A stretch of DNA of 64,000 nucleotides from Rhizobium sp. (GTDB lineage Bacteria > Pseudomonadota > Gammaproteobacteria > Burkholderiales > Thiobacillaceae), in the NCBI GenBank assembly GCA_019459285.1, contig JAIBEL010000054.1:62001-126000 (forward strand), written 5' to 3'. The notes beneath the pieces were generated by a model. That model saw only the letters and a program-made list of their open reading frames with translations. It was not told the origin of the DNA and did no database searches. Position numbers and translations under genes: made by a program. Positions 55,081 to 61,275 of this stretch are shown here, one piece after another (position 1 is the stretch's first letter; every line of letters begins with the position of its first letter).

Positions 55081-55753
55081 ACGAGTGTTCCTTTGATAAA
55101 GATCATTGAGGAAACCGCGACGCCGTCCCTGTCCAAGCCCCGGACCACGGCCTTGGTTTAACGCGCGGATGTCGCCCCCATGCGGGCCCTATCGAGACCA
55201 GTCGATTGCAGATGCGGCGTGACCGCATGTCTCGGCCGAGCACTGGGATGCGTGTGTGGAACCCGTTCTGAAACGGGCAGTTCGATGGTAGGCAGGCTGG
55301 ATTGCAGCCGTATGACGACGCCCATCCGGAATTTCCGGGGCGGGCGTCTGTGTTTATTCGGGTTGGCGGTGGGAATCCAGGACGATTATTTCCATGTCCC
55401 GCCGCACCGGGTCGTTTTTTCCGGCCTTGTTATCGTGCTGGATGCGAGGGTCAGGATTAGCCCATGGCGCGTTGCAGGGCCAAGGTCTGTTGATGGCGAT
55501 CTGAGCCAGCGATCACCGGCTCTGAGCGATGCGTTTCAATAACTCGGTGAGAGCGCCAGTAATGACCGTTGTTCGGCCATTGCTGCCGTTGGCGTTGGCT
55601 GAGTTGAATGGCTCGTGTCGCACAGGTTGGCGACGTTGACGCGGTAGGCTACTTGAACGGCTGCTTTCGTCAGGGGGCTGAGGAACAACACCCGATCCAT
55701 AGCGGAAGTTCCGTTACCTAGTGAAGAATGCCCCTTGTTCGGCATTGAACGTC
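55081..55753. other. Non-coding stretch upstream of the metallophosphoesterase and beside the foreign region
   Basis: No convincing gene. 55081-55180 should hold the metallophosphoesterase promoter (minus strand). 55180-55542 is open on the plus strand but lacks codon bias, a ribosome site and recognisable sequence. 55560-55700 contains GCTGCTTTCG and CCATAGCGGAAGTT, resembling, from memory, dispersed non-coding sequences around genomic islands. No start of a defined element was found. Confidence 0.5.
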
Positions 55754-55829
55754 CTGTAATTTAAACGTTAAGCTTCAGAGGAGGTGTAGAGCAGCCTTTT
55801 TGAAGGTCTCGCTATAACCGTTGTTAGGC
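55754..55829 (-). repeat. attC-like recombination site (degenerate) after the 55831 gene
   Basis: On the minus strand GCCTAAC (an RYYYAAC core) starts one base after the TGA stop. Inner arms AACGGTTATAGC and GCTTAACGTT are complementary except for two extra bases in the left arm, as attC sites have extrahelical bases. The right core reads ATTACAG instead of GTTRRRY. Total 76 bases, within the attC range. Confidence 0.4.
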
Positions 55830-55830
55830 T

Positions 55831-56499
55831 TCACCTACCCAATCCGCTCGGCCGGATCTTCCGCATGAACTCCTCCCTCTCTTCGCCACAAGTCCCAGTC
55901 AATTGATCGTATGGGTCTTCACCTTTGCGGCGGGGATGGAGTCCGATTCTTGCAGGGGCAGGTAACCACTCCTGCTCTCCCTCTTTGAGAGCGACGGTGA
56001 TGACTACACCATCGCGCTTGGCTGTGAAGTGGAAGAAATCTTTGCGCTTTCCGCCAATGAAATCGTAGGCAGTAATCGTGGCTATATCTCCACTGACTTT
56101 GCCGTCTAGCAAAAGGTAATCAAGCATTGGAATAGTGCGACAGATTGACTTTGTCGCAATCTCACCACCAATCCGGCCATGCTCTGCCAAGATATGAAGC
56201 TTTACGTCGACATCTGATAACTTCATGTCTTCGGCGTCAATATATCCTTCTGGGCTCGCCGACCAGAGCCCCTCCCACGCCTGATCTTCCTTGTACCAGG
56301 AGAGGAACCGACCGGATACGCGCTCGAACTGGGCGGGAAGTTTCTCAGCGTTTGAAAGCAGTGCGGGGCCGGTTAAAATCAACCCATACAATCCCGCGCC
56401 GACAAGAGAAAGTAAAAACCACAATCGCCGATACAAAGGCGTTCTCACATTAGAAGTAGCGGATGGTCTGGCGGAAGGCTGTCGTCTCTTTTTCGACAT
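55831..56499 (-). CDS. Hypothetical membrane-anchored protein in AT-rich region
   Basis: A 222-residue protein. A basic N-terminus (MSKKRRQPSARPSATSN) and one membrane helix (LWFLLSLVGAGLYGLILTGP) precede a ~170-residue domain with GLWSASPEGYIDAEDMKLSD, LHILAEHGRIGGEIATKSIC and GKVSGDIATITAYDFIGGKR, rich in beta strands. Topology would put the domain in the periplasm. Not recognised. Base composition is much lower in GC than its surroundings. attC-like cores sit on both sides, so it may be a gene cassette cargo. Confidence 0.65.
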   Translation of the reverse strand: MSKKRRQPSARPSATSNVRTPLYRRLWFLLSLVGAGLYGLILTGPALLSNAEKLPAQFERVSGRFLSWYKEDQAWEGLWSASPEGYIDAEDMKLSDVDVKLHILAEHGRIGGEIATKSICRTIPMLDYLLLDGKVSGDIATITAYDFIGGKRKDFFHFTAKRDGVVITVALKEGEQEWLPAPARIGLHPRRKGEDPYDQLTGTCGEEREEFMRKIRPSGLGR

Positions 56500-56517
56500 G
56501 TCGGAAATCAGCTTCTG

Positions 56518-56541
56518 TGAAGCTTAATGTTTGAGTTAGAC
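56518..56541 (-). repeat. attC-like half-site overlapping the 56536 gene stop
   Basis: On the minus strand GTCTAAC (56541-56535) contains the gene's TAA stop and is followed by an AAACATTAAGCTTCA arm. Compared with the right arm of the site at 55754-55829, GAAGCTTAAYGTTTRA is shared in inverted order. The opposite half is not evident within the 36 bases before the next start codon. Confidence 0.35.
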
Positions 56542-57225
56542 CTTGGGATCGAACATCGAGAGGGTTCGCGGGACATCGGCTGCATAGTTTGCCGTGCACT
56601 GGCAATTTGGCTTGCATGCTCGCCTTTCAATGGGGATATCGAGTCCACTGTCTGACATCGCAAGGCGCAGAGCGCCAACGCCCATACTAAACAGATCAAC
56701 CCCATTGGCGTTGTGCTGCTGTGGGTCGTCTAGGACGATCTTCTTCAAGAACCCCCTAAACGGTAATTCGCCACCCGAGTGGCGAAAAACAATCATCTGA
56801 TCAAACCGTCCTTTTACGAGATTGGCATCAAGGTCTGCTTTATCTCGGAACCAACGAGCATCATCTGACTTGTTTGCCCACTTTGTGGGATTAAGCTTTG
56901 TGACCCACACTCGCCCGGTGTAGGTCTTTTCAATTACCGCCGCGTCGAGAACGAACATGACTGGACCATAGGCGTTTGCTCGACTGGCTCGGCCATGAAT
57001 ATCCACCGTGTCTGCGAATGCGTCAAACCAGATGCCGTACCGCTTATCGAGTTGGTCGGAGCTTTGAGGTGTTTGTTTGACACCTAGTCGTTCGACGGTA
57101 CCTCTCGACATAAGCGACTTGGAGCGTAGAAACTGGCAGGCAGTAACAACGCTGTTGACATGATGAATCTCTGTGACGCCCTTCTGCTGGAGCGCCTCAA
57201 AGACGTGCTTTGAAGGGATGTCCAT
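56536..57225 (-). CDS. Hypothetical protein, possibly ADP-ribosyltransferase-like
   Basis: A 229-residue soluble protein from ATG 57225; an earlier GTG at 57285 would add 20 residues. TEIHHVNSVVTACQFLRSKS then LMSRG resembles the first strand and helix of DarT/RNA 2'-phosphotransferase (ART) folds, with the histidine in the NAD-binding position. KRYGIWFDAFADTVDIHGRA, YGPVMFVLDAAVI and FDQMIVFRHSGG are further probably conserved blocks. The end has a CKPNCQC cysteine cluster. The resemblance is weak and unverified. If it is an ART it could be a toxin or defence effector, beside the OLD nuclease. Low-GC, cassette-like borders. Confidence 0.6.
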   Translation of the reverse strand: MDIPSKHVFEALQQKGVTEIHHVNSVVTACQFLRSKSLMSRGTVERLGVKQTPQSSDQLDKRYGIWFDAFADTVDIHGRASRANAYGPVMFVLDAAVIEKTYTGRVWVTKLNPTKWANKSDDARWFRDKADLDANLVKGRFDQMIVFRHSGGELPFRGFLKKIVLDDPQQHNANGVDLFSMGVGALRLAMSDSGLDIPIERRACKPNCQCTANYAADVPRTLSMFDPKV

Positions 57226-57239
57226 GGCAATAAAGAAAG

Positions 57240-57246
57240 ATCTAAC
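57240..57246 (-). repeat. Candidate attC right core upstream of the 57225 start
   Basis: GTTAGAT on the minus strand matches the GTTRRRY core and lies 14 bases before ATG 57225, the spacing expected at the start of an integron cassette. On its own a 7-base match is weak. Confidence 0.25.
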
Positions 57247-57433
57247 AGGTAAGTGGAGCCGACCGATTATCCTCCTGTTCTGCACTGTTTAGGACGAGGA
57301 CGCGACGGTCAAGCATGGCGGCAGGTCATGACCCCGCTGCCTTGTTTTTGCTGCTAGCCTCGCAGCAGCCGGCAAACACTGAAAGGCCCAGCCTCGGTTA
57401 TCCTTGCCTGGACAGAGCTCGTGCAAACCAATG

Positions 57434-57445
57434 GGTTACGTAACC
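57434..57445. promoter_or_regulatory. Perfect 12-bp palindrome upstream of the OLD-family gene
   Basis: GGTTACGTAACC is fully self-complementary and lies 33 bases before ATG 57479. It may be an operator for the nuclease gene; no regulator is encoded next to it, and no clear promoter was found in 57226-57478. Confidence 0.35.
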
Positions 57446-57478
57446 GTTTCTCTAATTTAATGGAGTATCGAATTCAAG

Positions 57479-59209
57479 ATGGCGGAGTTTTCTAACTTCT
57501 CAATAAAGGCCAAAAACCTCAAGTGTTTTGGCGAGAGCCCGGAAGGGTTTGATGTGATCAAGCCAATGAATCTCATCATCGGCCGAAACAATTCTGGGAA
57601 GTCATCTTTATTGGATGTAATCGAGTACGCCTCCGTCGGGGAATTCAAGGTTCCAGAGAGCCAGTGGCATGCACAACGTTCACCTGAGTTCCTTTGCGAA
57701 ACCCTCCTCACAGAAGCCCATGTCAAGACGGTCTTTCCGCCAAACGTGAGTGGGGGTGGCATACCGACAGCTAACCACTACGAATTTGGTGCAAAGCTAA
57801 TCGGCTCGCCCATCGCTTGGAAAGCTAACGCCGGAGCTTCCCAGCGGTTCGTATCATTAGGCCATGCGCCCAATGGTAAAACTCCACTTGCACAGATTAC
57901 TCAAGGTAAGACTGAGTTCTTACAACGACTCGCCGACCAACCCAAGAACCCTTTCTACGGTAAAGAATTTAGGCGAATTTTTGCTGAGCGCAACATCATT
58001 CCAGAACCCGACAACCCGTCCGACTTCAAGATTTATGGCGATGGCCGTGGCGGAACAAATGTGATTCAGGCCTTTATCAATAAGGCAGAACGCCCTAGCG
58101 AATTGGTTGAACGAATGATGCTTGGAGAACTGAACGTCATCTTCGGTCCTGACGCTCATTTCAAGGACATTGTGTGTCAGCAACTTCCGACGAATGCTTG
58201 GGAGATTTATCTTGAGGAAGATGACAAGGGAAGAATCCCTCTTTCTCAGTCGGGCAGCGGATTGAAGACAGTCATACTAGTTCTCTCTTACATTCATTTA
58301 CTTCCCGCTATCGCCAAAAAACCCCTCTCAAGTTTTATTTTCGCTTTCGAGGAACTTGAAAACAACCTTCATCCCTCTCTACTTCGTCGTCTTCTTGTGT
58401 ACTTGAAAACAAAGGCGCAGGAGAATCAATGCACATTTTTCCTAACAACGCACTCCAACGTCGCTATCGATCTTTTCAGCAAGGATGATGGTGCGCAGAT
58501 ACTGCATGTAACCCACAATAGCAAAGAAGCCACCGTCCGGACGGTCGTGACCTACGTCGACAATAAGGGCATTCTTGATGACCTCGACGTACGAGCCAGC
58601 GACCTACTTCAGTCAAATGGAATTATTTGGGTTGAAGGGCCATCCGACAGAATTTATATAAACCGCTGGATCGGCTTGTGGTCAGGTGATTCTCTGGTGG
58701 AGGGGACTCACTATCAGTGTGTGTTTTATGGGGGCAGGCTCCTTTCTCACCTGTCCAGCCAAGATCCAAATACTGTTGAAGAGGCGGTCTCAATTCTGCG
58801 TGTAAATAGGAACGCGGTAGTCCTGATGGATAGCGACCAGAGGAGTGATACGGATGGGCTGAATGCCACCAAATGCCGGGTAATTGAGGAGGTTCACGAA
58901 ATGGGCGGGATGGCGTGGGTAACACAAGGGAAAGAAGTGGAAAACTACATTCCCGCTGAAGCCGTGGCAAAGTGGCTGCAATCTCCGACCCAAGTCGATC
59001 AGGTTGATCAATTCCAAAATTTCTTTGAATACCTCGATACGCTTTCGGAAGGCGAGGGCAAGCGCTTCGAGTCAAGGAAGCCTTTATTGGCCGAACAACT
59101 GGCCCCGAACATGACTCGTGAGAACATCAGTACCGTTCTTGATCTTGAAGGTCAGCTAAACAAGCTCTGTTCGACTATTCGCTCTTGGAATAGCATGGCT
59201 ACAAGCTAG
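57479..59209 (+). CDS. OLD-family ATPase/TOPRIM endonuclease
   Basis: A 576-residue overcoming-lysogenisation-defect protein. Residues ~10-370 are an ABC-type ATPase: Walker A IIGRNNSGKSS, signature-like LSQSGSGLKTVILVLS, Walker B FIFAFEELENNLHPS and the H-loop FLTTHSN. Residues ~385-560 form the TOPRIM nuclease, with the glutamate in IIWVEGPSDRIY, the DxD in VVLMDSDQRSD and KEVENYIP. The whole belongs with class OLD proteins such as GajA of Gabija and AriA of PARIS. No UvrD-like helicase (GajB) or AriB lies beside it, so it is a class 1 type or an unknown partner is used. Low GC and divergent from the ART-like gene. Confidence 0.88.
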   Translation: MAEFSNFSIKAKNLKCFGESPEGFDVIKPMNLIIGRNNSGKSSLLDVIEYASVGEFKVPESQWHAQRSPEFLCETLLTEAHVKTVFPPNVSGGGIPTANHYEFGAKLIGSPIAWKANAGASQRFVSLGHAPNGKTPLAQITQGKTEFLQRLADQPKNPFYGKEFRRIFAERNIIPEPDNPSDFKIYGDGRGGTNVIQAFINKAERPSELVERMMLGELNVIFGPDAHFKDIVCQQLPTNAWEIYLEEDDKGRIPLSQSGSGLKTVILVLSYIHLLPAIAKKPLSSFIFAFEELENNLHPSLLRRLLVYLKTKAQENQCTFFLTTHSNVAIDLFSKDDGAQILHVTHNSKEATVRTVVTYVDNKGILDDLDVRASDLLQSNGIIWVEGPSDRIYINRWIGLWSGDSLVEGTHYQCVFYGGRLLSHLSSQDPNTVEEAVSILRVNRNAVVLMDSDQRSDTDGLNATKCRVIEEVHEMGGMAWVTQGKEVENYIPAEAVAKWLQSPTQVDQVDQFQNFFEYLDTLSEGEGKRFESRKPLLAEQLAPNMTRENISTVLDLEGQLNKLCSTIRSWNSMATS

Positions 59210-59479
59210 TTGTTGGACGACAGATAGCTGCCGCTTCAGTGCGGCCCAGGAAATCCTGCAGAATTGCTTTCCTATGGACTACCTCATTCCCAGTTGCGTG
59301 GGCTTCACGCTTGGGATGAATCGCCCCAGCTTCTGTAGACCCCCTGAGCATCATAATTTAGCGTCAGATTCGCACCGAAATTGAGGCTGCACCTCCAACC
59401 GTCTGAACTACCGCCTTAATTCAGGAGTATGCGTTAGCCATACTAGGAAGCGGGGCTTCGGCGTGACTTGCTTTCATCC

Positions 59480-59504
59480 GTCCGCTCAGGAGCCGTGAGC
59501 GGAC
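59480..59504. repeat. Perfect 9-bp hairpin
   Basis: GTCCGCTCA (59480-59488), seven-base loop, TGAGCGGAC (59496-59504). No T run, so not a standard terminator. Confidence 0.6.
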
Positions 59505-59630
59505 ACACTTGTATGGCTGTGCGTAAGACCGTTTCGGCCGAGCAAGAGACATTCTTCACCAATCGCCTGAACCCTCGCTTCGGGTCCATGCAGGCTGTGT
59601 TCTCCCCTGCAGGGCAGATGACTCCCACAA

Positions 59631-59647
59631 CTTAAGGCAGCCTTAAG
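59631..59647. promoter_or_regulatory. Near-perfect palindrome upstream of the efflux operon
   Basis: CTTAAGGC, one central base, GCCTTAAG. It lies ~110 bases before the first efflux-operon gene. It could be an operator or the trace of an insertion; it resembles the CCTTAAGG ends of the element at 53695. Confidence 0.4.
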
Positions 59648-59758
59648 ATTCGACCGGCAGGATGCGAGTCGAACCTACCGGGTTTGGCCGTTCCGATAGG
59701 CATCCTGTCATCCGGAACGGTGCATCCTTTAACTTTTTCGAAGCATTCCTATCCGACT

Positions 59759-60145
59759 GTGCCGCGCCGCCTTCACCGCTTGTTGATGCTCTGGTTTGTC
59801 ATTGCCCTGCAGGCATTGACGCCGTTCGTCCACGCCCACGCGGGGGCGGCGCAGCTGAACCATGCGGGTTGGCTGCATGTGCACCCGGGCGTGCCCAGCG
59901 ACGTGGCCTATCATGCAATCGAGGGCGGCGAGCAGGGTGAGGAGGTCGAGGTGGCGCAAGGCATGCCGTTGCGGCACGCCGCGCTGGCTGCGACGAATGC
60001 CGATGCGCACTCCCCGGTGCCGGCGGTTCGGCCGCCGACGGCGACAGCGGGCAGAGTGGGCACGGCTTTGCCGGTCGCTCCGCCGTTGCATCCTCCCCTA
60101 CCCGATCACGCCTTGCCCCACGCATTGGCGCCGCCGCTCGGCTGA
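59759..60145 (+). CDS. Histidine-rich secreted protein of the efflux operon
   Basis: A 128-residue protein. GTG 59759 gives a normal signal (PRRLHRLLMLWFVIALQALT, cleavage after VHAHA); ATG 59786 is an alternative and the frame is open further upstream. The mature part is rich in His (LNHAGWLHVHPG, then LPDHALPHALAP) and Pro/Ala, suggesting loose metal binding. Similar proteins precede czc/cus-type pumps in related bacteria (from memory). Function unknown beyond a probable periplasmic metal-binding role. Confidence 0.65.
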   Translation: MPRRLHRLLMLWFVIALQALTPFVHAHAGAAQLNHAGWLHVHPGVPSDVAYHAIEGGEQGEEVEVAQGMPLRHAALAATNADAHSPVPAVRPPTATAGRVGTALPVAPPLHPPLPDHALPHALAPPLG

Positions 60146-60210
60146 TCGTTCCACGCGGCGCGTCCGCTGTTGCGCGTCTGCCTGCTGTTTTTTGCTCATG
60201 GAGATCAAGC

Positions 60211-61272
60211 GTGATCACTCGTATGCTCGTATTGGCGCTGCTCGGCGCCGCCCCGGCTTTCGCAGCCGATGTCCTGCCCCTGACCGCTGCCCAGAAGAAG
60301 AATCTCGGCATCGCCACCGTGGCCGCCGCCACGCAATCCGCCAGCCCGGCGCTGACCTATACGGCACGGGTGACGCTGCCGCCCGCCAGCGTGCGCGTGG
60401 CCGCTGCGGCCGGTGCTGGCCTCGTCACCCAACTGCATGTGCAGGCGGGCGATACGGTCAAGCGCGGCGACCCGCTTGTGACCCTGTCGATGCCCGGTCT
60501 CGCCGATGCGCAGAATGCGCTGACGCAGGCGCGGCTGAGATCGCAGCTGGCGGCCAGCAATGCTGCGCGCGATGAAAAACTGTTCAGCGAAGGCCTGATC
60601 GCCGAATCGCGCCTGCGTGCCACCCGGTCCGAAGCCCAGTCGGCGCGCGCCAGTCTGGCGGCGGCGCAGAGTGCGATGTCCCTGATGGGAACCGGCAAGG
60701 TGTCCGGCAGCGCGATCACGCTGACCGCGCCGATCGCCGGGGTGGTGACGGAAAGCGTCGCCGAGCCGGGCCAGCGCGTGGATGCCGGAATGGCGCTGGT
60801 GAAGGTGGCGGATCTGTCGAAACTGGCACTGGAGATTCCGCTGTCGACGACGCAGGCGCGCCAGGTGGCGGTCGGTCAGTCCGTGACGGTGGCGGACAGC
60901 GAGGCCAGCGGCCGCGTCACTGCGCTGCTGCCGCAGCTCAATGCGTCGCAAAGCGTGCTGGCGCGCGCCAGCCTCGTCGACCCGCAAAAGCGCTTGCGCC
61001 CCGGCCAGTCGGTGCAGGTTGCCATTGCAGGTGTTTATACCCCGGTTGGGGGCGCGCAGTCGGCGCACAGTCTGGTGGTGCCCGCCGCCGCCCTGGTGTG
61101 GAAGGCCAGCCAGCCCTATGTGTTCGTCGAAACCGCGCAGGGCTTCACGCCGACGCCGGTGCAGCTGATCCGCCAGAACGCCAGCCAGGCCGAAGTCACC
61201 GGCCTCGCCGCCGGCAGCCGCGTCGCCGCCAAGGGTGTAGCGGCGCTCAAGGCGCAGTGGTTGGGAGAGTAA
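60211..61272 (+). CDS. RND efflux periplasmic adaptor (CusB/CzcB-like)
   Basis: A 353-residue membrane-fusion protein. Signal MLVLALLGAAPAFA, barrel-sandwich hybrid (PPASVRVAAAAGAGLVTQLH, then AGDTVKRGDPLVTLSMPG and ITLTAPIAGVVTESVAEPGQ), a helical hairpin (AQNALTQARLRSQLAASNAA) and the beta-barrel with VDPQKRLRPGQSVQVAI. No N-terminal Met-rich copper-binding extension as in E. coli CusB. It bridges the inner-membrane pump encoded 3 bases downstream with an outer-membrane factor, which is not in this operon. Confidence 0.93.
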   Translation: MITRMLVLALLGAAPAFAADVLPLTAAQKKNLGIATVAAATQSASPALTYTARVTLPPASVRVAAAAGAGLVTQLHVQAGDTVKRGDPLVTLSMPGLADAQNALTQARLRSQLAASNAARDEKLFSEGLIAESRLRATRSEAQSARASLAAAQSAMSLMGTGKVSGSAITLTAPIAGVVTESVAEPGQRVDAGMALVKVADLSKLALEIPLSTTQARQVAVGQSVTVADSEASGRVTALLPQLNASQSVLARASLVDPQKRLRPGQSVQVAIAGVYTPVGGAQSAHSLVVPAAALVWKASQPYVFVETAQGFTPTPVQLIRQNASQAEVTGLAAGSRVAAKGVAALKAQWLGE

Positions 61273-61275
61273 TCC

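Larger units (their letters stand above)
59210..59758. other. Non-coding right edge of the AT-rich region and leader of the efflux operon
   Basis: No believable gene. It contains a right-half attC-like motif (CCTTAATTCAGG then GCGTTAGCC, 59412-59439), a hairpin at 59480-59504 and the inverted repeat at 59631-59647. GC content rises to the chromosomal level after ~59,640. A promoter for the efflux genes is expected after 59,640 but no clear hexamers are seen. Confidence 0.5.

Noticed and set aside
55180-55542. A 120-codon plus-strand frame between the phosphoesterase and the AT-rich region
   Set aside because: No ribosome site, no recognisable domain, ordinary chance length in GC-rich DNA.
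59209-59439. A full attC site downstream of the OLD-family gene
   Set aside because: Only the right half (CCTTAATTCAGG and GTTAGCC) is recognisable; the core departs from GTTRRRY and no left half was found.
59443-59628. A 61-codon minus-strand frame left of the efflux operon
   Set aside because: Short, no ribosome site, overlaps a strong hairpin.
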